NCBI RefSeq assembly: GCF_000657795.2
Contig: NZ_JHEP02000002.1
Span: 1-64,000, forward strand
Direction: 5' to 3'
DNA: 64,000 nt
From: Bordetella pseudohinzii
Lineage (GTDB): Bacteria; Pseudomonadota; Gammaproteobacteria; Burkholderiales; Burkholderiaceae_B
The notes under the pieces were generated by a model. The model had not been told where the DNA came from and did no database searches. It saw nothing but the letters and a program-made list of their open reading frames with translations. Below, in pieces: positions 17,701-26,056 of the stretch. Position numbers and translations under genes: made by a program. Every line of letters starts with the position of its first letter. Position 1 is the first letter of the stretch.

Positions 17701-18207
17701 GGCGCCGGGAAACATCGCCCCCCATTGCCGCGCCAGCGCCAGGGCGCCCGCGGTATTGCCCGCCTCCAGCGCATGGCCGATGTCGCCGGCCCGGCCGCCC
17801 GACAGGACGATCAGGCCGTCCTGGCCTTGGAGCCATTCGCGCCGCAGTTCAGCCCGTCCCTTGTACTGGTTGACCAGGAAAGACTGCGACAGCAGCTCGC
17901 ACAGATTGAGATAGCCCTGATGGTTGCGCACCAGGATGAGGGCGCGGAAGGGCTTGTCACGGTCCTCGTCGTTGCTCAGCCACACATCGCAGCCGGCGAT
18001 GGGCTTGATCCCGGCGCCCCGGGCGCTTTTGTAGAACTTGATCAGGCCGAAAATATTCGACAGATCGGTCAGGGCGACCGCCGGCTGGCCGAGCTTGGCC
18101 ACGCGCTTGATCAGGTCGGAAATGCGCACAATCCCGTCCACGACCGAAAACTCGGAGTGAACGCGCAGATGTACAAAAGGGGGCGGGTTTGTTACGGCTT
18201 CGGACAT
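14716..18207 (-). CDS. dnaE: DNA polymerase III alpha subunit
   Basis: The 1163-residue replicative polymerase, matching E. coli DnaE (1160). The N-terminal PHP domain starts FVHLRVHSEFSVVDG. The palm carries the catalytic aspartates in PDFDIDF (near base 16,985). The helix-hairpin-helix and OB-fold DNA-binding region and the tau-binding tail fill the C-terminal part. The start MSEAVTNPPPFVHL is chosen over an upstream ATG 34 codons earlier because the PHP domain begins immediately after it. The gene is followed, with a one-base overlap, by a glycosyltransferase gene, so a replication gene heads an envelope-glycan cluster. Confidence 0.97.
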   Translation of the reverse strand: MSEAVTNPPPFVHLRVHSEFSVVDGIVRISDLIKRVAKLGQPAVALTDLSNIFGLIKFYKSARGAGIKPIAGCDVWLSNDEDRDKPFRALILVRNHQGYLNLCELLSQSFLVNQYKGRAELRREWLQGQDGLIVLSGGRAGDIGHALEAGNTAGALALARQWGAMFPGAFYIELQRAGMDGDEAYTQAAMRLAAEAGLPVVATHPVQFLDREEFQAHEARVCIAEGEILADPRRVKRFTSQQYLQSSEEMHKRFADVPSALANTLEIAKRCNLSLVLGKPRLPIFPTPDGVTLDDYLVQLSEEGLEKRLAFLYPDPAERDRQRDSYYKRLRWECKTIIQMGFPGYFLIVQDFINWGKNNGVPVGPGRGSGAGSLVAYALGITDLDPIRYDLLFERFLNPERVSMPDFDIDFCQDNRERVIEYVKTKYGRAAVSQIATFGTLGAKAVVRDAGRVLDMPYMFCDGLSKLIPFNPADPWTLERTLKDEPAFKERYEQEEEVRALVDLARPLEGLTRNIGMHAGGVLIAPGKLTDFCPLYCQPGQENSAVSQFDKDDVEAAGLVKFDFLGLRNLTILDWAVRYVRQFNADKRDFDIMALSLDDPAAYKVLCDANTTAVFQLESRGMKELLKKLRPNTFEDIIAMLALYRPGPLESGMVDDFVNRKHGRAAVDYFHPDLEGTLKSTYGVIVYQEQVMLISQIIGGYSLGGADLLRRAMGKKKPEEMAKHRELFQKGAQEKGHDPDLAVKLFDLMEKFAGYGFNKSHSAAYALIAYQTAWLKAYHPAEFLAATLSSDMDDTDKVQIFCRDAQDNGVEVLPPDVNASGYRFAPVEDAHTARGKPPRTMRYGLGAVKGTGQGAVEEILRAREEGGPFANLFDFCRRVSKHAVNRRTIEALIRAGAFDTIEANRAAMLASVGTAMEAAEQAARSANQASLFGDDSGDVVAGELAKVAPWNLHTRLTEEKAALGYYFSGHLFDAWRDEVRRIVPMPLARIEPQRDLQWMCGVLASVRVMMTRRGKMVFAVLDDGTAQVEISVFNELFEKHRNRLKEDQLLIVQGKVSNDEYSGGMRIVAENLFDLQLAREARARALRITLNGQADAARLRQLLNPFRAEPENGVPGVPVDVIYRKDNFLCTVRLGEEWRVRMADTLLENLALWAKPEGVEVSY

Positions 18208-18345
18208 GGCACGATTGTACCTGGGCAAACCCATCCGGCGGCCCTGCCGGCGCCTGCTTTCCGGGCGATGGAGATTTGTCAAAACAGCCCGGGGCGGGAT
18301 ATGGGACAATCCTTCCCATCACTCCGTCAGGTAATCCGTCCCCAA

Positions 18346-19245
18346 ATGAAATGGCTGCTTCCCGGCCTCTGGCTGGCTTCCATCCTGTTCGCGCATTTCC
18401 GTGGCCGCGTGCGTCTGCCGCTGTCGCGCCAGTTCCTGGATCATTCCGTCATCCTGGCGCCGGTCAATGCCTTCATGGTGCTGTGCTCGCGCGTGCCGAC
18501 CACGCCCTATCTCACCAGCCGCGAGATCCCCGAACTCCAGGTGCTGGACGACAACTGGGAAATGATCCGCGACGAAGCCCTGAAGATGGCCGAGCTGCAG
18601 CGCATCCGGGCCGCCGAGAAGCACGACGACATCGGCTTCAATTCCTTCTTCAAGTATGGCTGGAAGCGCTTTTACCTGAAGTGGTATGACGCCCGCCATC
18701 CCTCGGCCGAAGAGCTCTGCCCCAAGACGGTGGCCCTGCTCAAGGGCCTGCCCAAGGTGAAGGCCGCCATGTTCGCCGAGCTGCCGCCGGGGGGCAAGCT
18801 CAACGCCCACCGCGACCCTTTCGCCGGCTCGCTGCGCTACCACCTGGGCCTGGCCACGCCCAACGATGACCGCTGCTACATCGTGGTCGACGGCGATTCC
18901 TACAGCTGGCGCGATGGCGAGAGCGTGGTGTTCGACGAGACCTATGTGCACGAGGCGCACAACAAGAGCGAAGCCAACCGCATCATCCTGTTCTGCGACG
19001 TCGAGCGCCCCCTCAAATGGGGCTGGGCCGAGGCTTTCAACCGCTGGTTCGGCCGCAAGGTCATGTCGGCGGCCAGTTCGCCCAATGACGCCGGCGACCA
19101 GACCGGCGCCATCAACAAGCTCACCCATGCGCACTGGAAGCTCGACCAGAAGCGCAAGCAGTTCAAGGCCTGGAACCGGACTGTCTACAAGGCGACCAAA
19201 TGGGGCTTGATCGCCCTGCTCGTGCTGGCCTTCCTGGCCTGGTAG
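18346..19245 (+). CDS. lpxO: Aspartyl/asparaginyl beta-hydroxylase-like lipid A hydroxylase (LpxO-like)
   Basis: A 299-residue Fe(II)/2-oxoglutarate dioxygenase anchored by hydrophobic segments at both ends (N-terminal LPGLWLASILF, C-terminal LIALLVLAFLAW). The metal-binding H-x-D is in LNAHRDPF; the distal H and 2-oxoglutarate-binding region lie in FDETYVHEAHNKS with a following R. This is the LpxO pattern, which 2-hydroxylates a secondary acyl chain of lipid A. The usual LpxO length and N-terminus (MKWL) favour the ATG at 18346; an ATG at 18301 adds 15 residues. It is divergent from dnaE and converges on hrpA. Another family substrate cannot be excluded. Confidence 0.85.
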   Translation: MKWLLPGLWLASILFAHFRGRVRLPLSRQFLDHSVILAPVNAFMVLCSRVPTTPYLTSREIPELQVLDDNWEMIRDEALKMAELQRIRAAEKHDDIGFNSFFKYGWKRFYLKWYDARHPSAEELCPKTVALLKGLPKVKAAMFAELPPGGKLNAHRDPFAGSLRYHLGLATPNDDRCYIVVDGDSYSWRDGESVVFDETYVHEAHNKSEANRIILFCDVERPLKWGWAEAFNRWFGRKVMSAASSPNDAGDQTGAINKLTHAHWKLDQKRKQFKAWNRTVYKATKWGLIALLVLAFLAW

Positions 19246-19264
19246 ATCTCCCAGGAGCCCCGCC

Positions 19265-22200
19265 CTAGCGCCGCATGGATTCCCAGGTTTTCATGAGGCG
19301 CTTGACCGACACCGGCATGGGCGTGCGCAGCTCCTGGGCAAAAAGCGCCACGCGCAACTCTTCAAGCAGCCAGCGGAATTCATCCAGGCGCGGGTCGGGC
19401 GCGCCCTTGAGCGCCGAACGCGCGCGCTGGTATTGCGTCAGAAGCGGCGCCATCTCGGCGACCAGGCGCGCATCGCGGGCCGGATCGGCGCGCAGTTTGT
19501 CGATGCGGGCGACGGCGGCCTTCAGGTAGCGCGGGTAGTGCGCCAGCTGGGCATAGGGGATGTCGCGCACGAACCACTTGGGCATGAGCGCGCCGATCTG
19601 CTGCTGCAGGTCGGCATAGGCGGCCGCATGCGGCTTGGCCTGGGGCAGCTTGCGCTGCAGGGCCGCATACTCGGTCAGGATGGCCATGGACAAGCGCGCC
19701 ACCTCCTGGGCCAGCAAGCCTAGCCGGCCCTTGCCATCCTGGCGCCGGGCCTCGAACTGCTGCTCATTGACCGGCCAGGGCTCGCCCAGGCAGGCCTGGG
19801 CGAGCGCGCAATCGATGATCTGGTCCCTGAGCTCGTCCTGCGTGCCGAGCGTCATGTAGAACATGCTCATCTTGGTGAGGTCGGTCAGGTTTTTTTCGAG
19901 AAACTTGACCTGCTCGCGCAGACCGATGCGGAACAGGCGCAGCAGGCCGGCCCGATGGTGGCGCCGCGCCTCCTCCGGATCGTCGAAGACATCCAGGTCG
20001 CAATGCCCGCCGCGGTCCACCAGGGCCGGGTAACCGATGACGGACTGGCCGCCGCGCCGGATTTCCATGATCTCCGGCAAGGGGCCGAAGGTCCAGGCGG
20101 TGAGGTTCTCGTGCGCCAGCGCCTGGGCCACCTCGCTGTCCCGCGCGGCCAGCTGCTGGAAGGTCGCCTGGGCCTGCTTGCCCAGGTCGGCCTTGAGCTG
20201 GGCCAGATTGCGGCCGGCGGCCAGCATGCGGCCATGCTCGTCCACCACCTTGAAGTTCATGAATAGGTGGGCCGGCAGGGTCTCGAGCTTGAAGTCGCTG
20301 GCAAGCGGACGCACCTGCACCTGTTTCCACATATCGTCGATCAGCGCATCGACCAGGCCCATGCCGGGATCGGCGGCGCGCTCGAACCAGCGGTCGTAGA
20401 AGCCGGCCGCGTAGTCGGGCAGCGGCACGCAATGGCGGCGCAGTTTTTGGGGCAGCGATTTCAGCAGCAGATGCACTTTTTCCTTGAGCATGCCGGGCAC
20501 CAGCCATTCGCAGCGCTGGGCGTCGATCTGGTTCAAGGCGAACAGCGGCAGCGACAGCGTCACGCCGTCGCGCGGCGAGCCCGGCTCGAAATGGTAGTCC
20601 AGGGCCATGCTCACGCCCTGCCACTCGACCTTCTTGGGAAAGACCTCGGTGGTCACGCCGGCGGCCTCGTGCCGCATCAGCTCTTCGCGGGTGAGCATCA
20701 GCCGCGCGGCCGCCTCCTTGTCCAGACCGGCGACCCATTTTTCCAGGGTGGCGGTCTGCGACATGCCGGCCGGGATCTGGCGGTCATAGAAGGCGTAGAT
20801 CAGCTCGTCGTCGACCAGGATGTCCGGACGGCGGGTCTGGTGCTCGAGCTTCTCGATGCCGGCGATGAGCTTGCGGTTGTGGGCCACGAAAGCCAGGCGC
20901 GTGTCGATCTCGCCCGGCACCAGGGCCTGGCGGATGAAAAGCTCGCGCGCATGCTCGGGGTTGATGCGGCCGTATTGCACGCGGCGGCCGCTGTAGATGG
21001 CCAGGCCGTAGAGCGTGGCGCGCTCATTGGCCACGACCTGCCCGGCTTTTTTCTCCCAGCGCGGATCGGACCAGTTGCGGCGCAGCAGGTGGGCGGCCAC
21101 GCGCTCGATCCAGACCGGCTCGATGCGGGCCACGCAGCGCGCATAGAGCCGGGTGGTTTCGACCAGTTCGGCCGCCATGATCCAGCGACCGGCCTTCTTG
21201 GCCAGCCGGGAGCCGGGATGAATGTGGAAGCGGATGTCGCGCGCGCCCAGGTAGTTGCCGCCCTCTTCGCTCTTGAAGCCGATATTGCCCAGCAGGCCGG
21301 TCAGGAGCGCCAGGTGCAGCTGCTCATAGGTGGCGTCGGTCTGGTTCAGGCGCCAGCCCTGCTCGCCCACCAGCGCGGCCAGCTGGGTGTGCACGTCATG
21401 CCATTCGCGCAGGCGTATGGGCGAGAGGTAGTTCTGGCGCAGCAAGGCCACCAGCTTGCGCTGCGACGCCTTGTGCTGGACCTGCTCGCCGTACCAGCGC
21501 CAGAGCTTCAGGAAGGACAGGAACTCGGATTTGTCATCGGCGAACTTGGCGTGCGCCGCCTCGGAGGCTTCGCGCTCCTGCATGGGGCGGTCGCGCGGAT
21601 CCTGCACCGACAGCGCGGCGGCGATGATGAGCATTTCGCTCAGGCACTGCTGCTCGCGCGCGGCCAGGATCATGCGTCCGATGCGCGGGTCGACCGGCAG
21701 GCGCGCCAGGTCCTGGCCGGTGCGCGTCAGGGTGAACAGACGCTTGCCGTCCTCGCCCTCGTCCTCGGACATCTCGATGGCGCCCAGTTCCTGCAGCAGG
21801 TGGTAGCCGTCGGCCACCGCGCGCCCGGGCGGCGCCTCCACGAAGGGGAATTGCTCGATATCGTCGAGCTTGAGCGCCTTCATGCGCAGGATGACCGAAG
21901 CCAGCGAGGAACGCAGCACTTCGGGGTCGGTGAATGGCGCGCGCGTATTGAAATCCGTCTCGTCATAGAGGCGGATGCACAGGCCCGGGCCGACGCGGCC
22001 GCAGCGGCCGGCGCGCTGGTTGGCCGAGGCGCGGCTGATGGGCTCGATGCGCAGCTGTTCGACCTTGTTGCGCCAGGAGTAGCGCTTGATGCGCGCCAGG
22101 CCGCTGTCGACCACGAAGCGTATGCCCGGCACGGTCAGCGAGGTCTCGGCCACATTGGTCGCCAGCACGACGCGGCGGCTGTTGCCGCGGGGGTGGAAGA

Positions 22201-23155
22201 TCTGTTCCTGCTCGGCCTGCGACAGGCGCGCATACAGGGGCAGGATCTCGGTGCCCACGGGATGGCGCTTGCGCAAGGCTTCGGCCGACTCGCGGATCTC
22301 GCGCTCGCCCGGCAGGAAGACCAGCACATCGCCCGGGCCATGGCGGGCGCATTCGTCCACCGCGTCGACGATGGCGTCGACCAGGTCGCGCTCTTCGTCG
22401 CCGGCCAGGCGTTCGCGCCCGGGGCGGGCCGGCGCGCTGGCGGCTTCGTCGGTCTGCGGCGGCTGCACCGGGCGGTAACGGACCTCGACCGGATAGAGCC
22501 GGCCGGACACTTCGATGACGGGCGCGGGCCTGCCCTGCGCGTCGGCGAAGTGGCGGGCAAAGCGCTCGGCGTCGATCGTGGCCGAGGTGATGACCACCTT
22601 CAAGTCGGGGCGGCGCGGCAGCAGCTGCCGCAGATAACCCAGCAGGAAATCGATGTTCAGGCTGCGCTCGTGCGCCTCGTCGATGATGATGGTGTCATAG
22701 CGCTTGAGCAGCGGATCGCGCTGCGACTCGGCCAGCAGGATGCCGTCGGTCATCAGCTTGATGGCCGCATTGGGCCCGGTGCGGTCATTGAAACGCACCT
22801 GGTAGCCCACCACCTCGCCCATGGGCGTGTTGAGCTCTTCGGCGATGCGCTTGGCCACCGAGGTGGCCGCCAGCCGCCGGGGCTGGGTATGGCCGATCAT
22901 GGCGCGGCGGCCGCGCCCCAGCTCCAGGCAGATCTTGGGCAGCTGGGTGGTCTTGCCCGAGCCGGTCTCGCCGCTGACGATGACCACCTGGTGGCCGGCG
23001 ATGGCGCCGGCGATCTCCTGGCGCCGGGCGCTGACGGGCAGGTCTTCCGGGTAGGTGATGACGGGCAGGGGTCGTTCGGGGCGGTCGGCGCGTTCCGGGC
23101 GGTCGGGCCTGGGCGCGGGCCGGCGCGCGGCGGCCGGACGGGGCGTTTCTGGCAT
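19265..23155 (-). CDS. hrpA: ATP-dependent RNA helicase HrpA
   Basis: A 1296-residue DEAH-box helicase of the usual HrpA length. A proline/arginine-rich N-terminal extension precedes Walker A GETGSGKTT (62-70), DEAH (159-162) and SAT (191-193). The helicase C-terminal, HA2 and OB-fold regions follow, then the long C-terminal DUF3418 region. HrpA acts on RNA and, in E. coli, has been linked to rescuing stalled ribosomes and fimbrial mRNA processing. ATG is preceded by AGGAT. It is divergent from argA and convergent with the lpxO-like gene, with 19 bases between the stops. Confidence 0.95.
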   Translation of the reverse strand: MPETPRPAAARRPAPRPDRPERADRPERPLPVITYPEDLPVSARRQEIAGAIAGHQVVIVSGETGSGKTTQLPKICLELGRGRRAMIGHTQPRRLAATSVAKRIAEELNTPMGEVVGYQVRFNDRTGPNAAIKLMTDGILLAESQRDPLLKRYDTIIIDEAHERSLNIDFLLGYLRQLLPRRPDLKVVITSATIDAERFARHFADAQGRPAPVIEVSGRLYPVEVRYRPVQPPQTDEAASAPARPGRERLAGDEERDLVDAIVDAVDECARHGPGDVLVFLPGEREIRESAEALRKRHPVGTEILPLYARLSQAEQEQIFHPRGNSRRVVLATNVAETSLTVPGIRFVVDSGLARIKRYSWRNKVEQLRIEPISRASANQRAGRCGRVGPGLCIRLYDETDFNTRAPFTDPEVLRSSLASVILRMKALKLDDIEQFPFVEAPPGRAVADGYHLLQELGAIEMSEDEGEDGKRLFTLTRTGQDLARLPVDPRIGRMILAAREQQCLSEMLIIAAALSVQDPRDRPMQEREASEAAHAKFADDKSEFLSFLKLWRWYGEQVQHKASQRKLVALLRQNYLSPIRLREWHDVHTQLAALVGEQGWRLNQTDATYEQLHLALLTGLLGNIGFKSEEGGNYLGARDIRFHIHPGSRLAKKAGRWIMAAELVETTRLYARCVARIEPVWIERVAAHLLRRNWSDPRWEKKAGQVVANERATLYGLAIYSGRRVQYGRINPEHARELFIRQALVPGEIDTRLAFVAHNRKLIAGIEKLEHQTRRPDILVDDELIYAFYDRQIPAGMSQTATLEKWVAGLDKEAAARLMLTREELMRHEAAGVTTEVFPKKVEWQGVSMALDYHFEPGSPRDGVTLSLPLFALNQIDAQRCEWLVPGMLKEKVHLLLKSLPQKLRRHCVPLPDYAAGFYDRWFERAADPGMGLVDALIDDMWKQVQVRPLASDFKLETLPAHLFMNFKVVDEHGRMLAAGRNLAQLKADLGKQAQATFQQLAARDSEVAQALAHENLTAWTFGPLPEIMEIRRGGQSVIGYPALVDRGGHCDLDVFDDPEEARRHHRAGLLRLFRIGLREQVKFLEKNLTDLTKMSMFYMTLGTQDELRDQIIDCALAQACLGEPWPVNEQQFEARRQDGKGRLGLLAQEVARLSMAILTEYAALQRKLPQAKPHAAAYADLQQQIGALMPKWFVRDIPYAQLAHYPRYLKAAVARIDKLRADPARDARLVAEMAPLLTQYQRARSALKGAPDPRLDEFRWLLEELRVALFAQELRTPMPVSVKRLMKTWESMRR

Positions 23156-23178
23156 GTGTCGGGATCCTTTGAGCCGGC

Positions 23179-23184
23179 ATTATA
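23179..23184 (-). promoter_or_regulatory. -10 element for hrpA
   Basis: A perfect TATAAT on the minus strand lies 24 bases before the hrpA ATG, giving a leader of about 17 bases. No good -35 is seen. Confidence 0.4.
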
Positions 23185-23259
23185 AATTTGCCGCGCGGGC
23201 CCGGGCGCGCGAACGGGTTTTTCGGCCGTCCCCCCTGCGCTCCCGGCCGGGCGCGGCCC

Positions 23260-23265
23260 TATAAT
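23260..23265 (+). promoter_or_regulatory. -10 element for argA
   Basis: A perfect TATAAT on the plus strand lies 76 bases before the argA ATG, in a GC-rich background where this hexamer stands out. The -35 is weak. Confidence 0.45.
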
Positions 23266-23341
23266 TTCGGCAGCCGCCGCGGCGGCCTGCCACACCGCCA
23301 CGCGGTGCGCCGATACCTTTACCTGACCGCATACCCCCATC

Positions 23342-24697
23342 ATGCCCGACCTGGAAGCCGACACCGTCTCAGCCCTTGAAGCGCCCGAATTCGCCCCCGC
23401 GCAGTTCGTGCGATGGTTCCGAGAGGTGGCGCCTTATGTGCATGCCTTCCGAGGCAAGACCTTCGTGGTGGCTTTTGGCGGCGAGCTGGTGCAGGCCGGC
23501 GCGCTGAACACGCTGGTGCAGGACCTGTCGCTGCTGTCGGCGCTGGGCATCCACCTGGTGCTGGTCCATGGTTCGCGCCCGCAGGTCAATGAACAGCTGC
23601 GCCTGAAGGGCTACACCCAGCAATTCGGCCGCGGCATGGAGCCCACCGATGCCGCCGCGCTGGAGTGCGCCAAGGAGGCCGCCGGCGAAATCCGCCTGGA
23701 CATCGAGGCCGCCTTCAGCCAGGGCCTGCCCAATACGCCCATGTCCAACTCGCATGTGCGCGTGATCTCGGGCAACTTCGTCACGGCCCGGCCGGCCGGT
23801 GTGCTCGAAGGCGTGGACTACAAACATACCGGCCATGTCCGCAAGATCGATGTCGACGCCCTGAAGTTCGCCATCGAAAGCGGCTCCATCGTGCTGCTCT
23901 CGCCGCTGGGCTTCTCGCCGACCGGCGAGGCGTTCAACCTCGCCATGGAAGACCTGGCCACCAGCGTGGCCGTGGCCCTGCGAGCCGAGAAACTCATCTT
24001 CCTGTCCAGCTCGTCCGGCGTGCTCAACGAAGACGGCTCGGTGGACACCGAACTGGCGCGCGTGGATGCCGATGCGCTGCTGGCCGCCGGCGAGCTGGAC
24101 GAGGACACGGCTTTCTTCCTGCGCCATGCCTCGCTGGCGGTCAAGCGCGGCGTGGCGCGCGCCCATGTCGTGCCCTACAGCCTGGACGGCAGCGTGCTGC
24201 TGGAGATCTTCACCCATGACGGCGTGGGCACCATGGTCGTCGAGGACACCCTGGACGATCTGCGCCCGGCCACCCTGGACGATGTCGGCGCCATCCTGAG
24301 CCTGATCGAGCCGCTGGAGGCCGACGGCACCCTGGTGGCTCGCCCGCGCGGCGTGATCGAGCGCGACGTGGAGCATTTCACGGTGCTGGAGCACGACGGC
24401 GTCATCTATGGCTGCGCCGCGCTCTACCCCTATCCGGAAGACAGCATGGCCGAAATGGCCTGCCTGATCGTCCATCCGGAATGGCAGAGCTCGGGCGAAG
24501 GCGAGATCCTGCTGCGCCATATGGAGTCGCGCGCCCGCGCCCTGGGCCTGAAACGCCTGTTCGTGCTCACCACGCGGACCTCGCACTGGTTCATGAAGCG
24601 CGGCTTCGTGCAGGGCGGCATCGCCGACCTGCCGCTGGACAAGCAGCACCATTACAACCGCTCGCGCAACAGCCTCATCTTCATCAAGAAGCTCTGA
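23342..24697 (+). CDS. argA: N-acetylglutamate synthase
   Basis: A 451-residue bifunctional-architecture enzyme that acetylates L-glutamate from acetyl-CoA, the first step of arginine synthesis. The N-terminal half is an amino-acid-kinase fold (KTFVVAFGGELVQAG, VLVHGSRPQVN), which in this family binds the feedback inhibitor arginine. The C-terminal GNAT acetyltransferase domain has CLIVHPEWQSSGEGEILL for acetyl-CoA binding. Length and order match classical ArgA. It is transcribed divergently from hrpA. Confidence 0.96.
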   Translation: MPDLEADTVSALEAPEFAPAQFVRWFREVAPYVHAFRGKTFVVAFGGELVQAGALNTLVQDLSLLSALGIHLVLVHGSRPQVNEQLRLKGYTQQFGRGMEPTDAAALECAKEAAGEIRLDIEAAFSQGLPNTPMSNSHVRVISGNFVTARPAGVLEGVDYKHTGHVRKIDVDALKFAIESGSIVLLSPLGFSPTGEAFNLAMEDLATSVAVALRAEKLIFLSSSSGVLNEDGSVDTELARVDADALLAAGELDEDTAFFLRHASLAVKRGVARAHVVPYSLDGSVLLEIFTHDGVGTMVVEDTLDDLRPATLDDVGAILSLIEPLEADGTLVARPRGVIERDVEHFTVLEHDGVIYGCAALYPYPEDSMAEMACLIVHPEWQSSGEGEILLRHMESRARALGLKRLFVLTTRTSHWFMKRGFVQGGIADLPLDKQHHYNRSRNSLIFIKKL

Positions 24698-24707
24698 GCC
24701 CTGCCGC

Positions 24708-24734
24708 ATAGACCCTGCGTCACGCAGGGTCTAT
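24708..24734 (+). terminator. Strong hairpin after argA
   Basis: A perfect 12-bp stem (24708-24719 with 24723-24734, ATAGACCCTGCG and its complement) with a TCA loop begins 11 bases after the argA stop. No T-run follows, so it may act as an mRNA-stabilising hairpin or a weak terminator. Confidence 0.6.
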
Positions 24735-24761
24735 TGGCGCCGCATGCGCGGCCAAGGCCGT

Positions 24762-24767
24762 TAAAAT
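24762..24767 (+). promoter_or_regulatory. -10-like element for the YggX gene
   Basis: TAAAAT lies 31 bases before the yggX ATG, just after the argA hairpin. The -35 region is weak. Confidence 0.3.
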
Positions 24768-24798
24768 GGGCTATTCGAAACTCATCGGCAGCAGAAAA

Positions 24799-25071
24799 AT
24801 GGCCCGTACCGTCAACTGTGTGAAACTCAAGCGCGAGGCCGAAGGCCTGGACTTCCCGCCCTACCCCGGCGAACTGGGCGCGCGCATCTGGCGCGAAGTC
24901 TCCAAGGAAGCCTGGGAAGAATGGAAGCAAGTCCAGACCCGGCTGGTCAATGAAAACCGCCTGAACCTGGCCGACGCCCGCGCCCGCAAGTATCTGCAGC
25001 AGCAGATGGAACGCTTCCTGTTCGAGGACGGCACGGTCGAAGCCCAGGGCTACGTCCCGCCCTCGGCCTGA
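24799..25071 (+). CDS. yggX: Oxidative damage protection protein, YggX family
   Basis: A 90-residue cytoplasmic protein, the usual family length. The start [20 protein letters not shown] and the tail [16 protein letters not shown] are hallmark sequences. YggX protects iron-sulfur enzymes from superoxide and may move Fe(II). A longer ATG at 24766 lies too close to the -10 element, so 24799 is chosen. It is separated from argA by a hairpin and converges with phoU. Confidence 0.95.
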   Translation: MARTVNCVKLKREAEGLDFPPYPGELGARIWREVSKEAWEEWKQVQTRLVNENRLNLADARARKYLQQQMERFLFEDGTVEAQGYVPPSA

Positions 25072-25108
25072 TCGGCATCCCCGGCGCGGCCCGGCAAGCA
25101 CCGCGCCC

Positions 25109-25132
25109 AAAAAAACCCGGCACATGGCCGGG
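25109..25132 (-). terminator. Rho-independent terminator after phoU
   Basis: Stem CCCGGC/GCCGGG (25116-25121 with 25127-25132) is followed on the minus strand by seven T residues (25115-25109). It can also help end yggX transcription. Confidence 0.82.
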
Positions 25133-25155
25133 CCTGCCGCGGCTGGCCTTGGGCT

Positions 25156-25905
25156 TCAGCCGGCTTCCTGCTCGTTTGCCGCGCCCGCCGGCTTGGCCTC
25201 GGCCTCTTCGCCGCGGGCCAGGCGTTCGGTGTTCTTCACGCCGGTGTGACGGACATCCGCGCCCTTGACCATATAGATCACGCGCTCGGCCATGTTCTTG
25301 GCGTGGTCGCCGATGCGCTCCAGCGCGCGGGCGATGAACACCATGTCGATGGCGCGCGAGATGGTGCGCGGATCCTCCATCATGTAGGTGATGAGGTTGC
25401 GCAGCGCGCCCTTCCATTCCTTGTCGACTTCCTTGTCGCTGCGCACGACCTGGGCGGCGAGAATGGGGTCCAGGCGGGCGAAAGCGTCCAGCGCCTGGCG
25501 CAGCATATTGCCGACATTGATGGCCATGTGGCGCAGCTCGATCAGCGGGATCTGGTGCTGCGCGTTGTCGTACATGCGGCGCACGGCCGTGGCGATCTTC
25601 TCGGCTTCGTCGCCCGAGCGCTCCATGTCGGTAAGCATCTTGGAGACGGCCAGCAGCGTGCGCAGGTCGATGGCGGTGGGCTGATGGCGGGCCAGGATCA
25701 GGCTGATACGCTCGTCGATCTCGACCTCGTGGCGATTGACTTCCTTCTCGCGCTCGCGGACCTTCTCGACCAGGGACATATCCCCGGCGGCCAACGCCTC
25801 GACCGCCTCGTGGATCATGGCCTCGACCACCCCGCCCATCTGCAGAAACTGCGAACGGACGGCGCCCAGGTCGGCGTCGAACTGTTTGTTGGTGTGCTCC
25901 GTCAT
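25156..25905 (-). CDS. phoU: Phosphate signalling protein PhoU
   Basis: A 249-residue all-helical protein with two PhoU repeats. Each repeat carries the acidic metal-binding pattern, seen as DMERSGDEAEKIA in the first and LERIGDHAKNMAE in the second. PhoU dampens the PhoR/PhoB phosphate response together with the Pst transporter. The ATG follows AGGGAG; an upstream in-frame ATG lacks support. Here phoU stands alone without pstSCAB, next to rpiA, and has an Ala/Glu-rich 25-residue tail. A possible Pho box lies upstream. Confidence 0.94.
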   Translation of the reverse strand: MTEHTNKQFDADLGAVRSQFLQMGGVVEAMIHEAVEALAAGDMSLVEKVREREKEVNRHEVEIDERISLILARHQPTAIDLRTLLAVSKMLTDMERSGDEAEKIATAVRRMYDNAQHQIPLIELRHMAINVGNMLRQALDAFARLDPILAAQVVRSDKEVDKEWKGALRNLITYMMEDPRTISRAIDMVFIARALERIGDHAKNMAERVIYMVKGADVRHTGVKNTERLARGEEAEAKPAGAANEQEAG

Positions 25906-25991
25906 CCGGACTCCCTGCGATAGTGGTCTCATGGCTATGCCCCCCTTTTTGGCGCTCGAATGACGCGGGGGACCTGCCGACCCGCAAGGTT

Positions 25992-26009
25992 ATGACCTCA
26001 GTGTGACAG
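25992..26009 (-). promoter_or_regulatory. Candidate Pho box upstream of phoU
   Basis: The minus strand reads CTGTCAC, 4 bases, AGGTCAT: two 7-base direct repeats in the 7-4-7 layout of PhoB sites (consensus CTGTCAT). The first repeat matches 6 of 7, the second 5 of 7. No clear -10 follows, so this is tentative. Confidence 0.28.
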
Positions 26010-26056
26010 GATTATGAATGCCGCCCCCTGCCAGGGCAAGGCGGCGGCATGCGGGA

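Noticed and set aside
14980-18345. Very long open frame on the plus strand opposite dnaE, continuous with the lpxO-like gene
   Set aside because: It is the antisense frame of a high-GC gene; its translation has no recognisable domain and is rich in His/Gly/Ala/Arg. Only the part from about 18,346 encodes a known protein.
20267-23185. Long plus-strand frame opposite hrpA
   Set aside because: Antisense shadow of hrpA caused by GC-rich codon bias; no domain and no ribosome-binding site.
24766-24798. Longer start for the YggX protein
   Set aside because: The extra 11 residues are not family-like and the ATG falls inside the probable -10 region.
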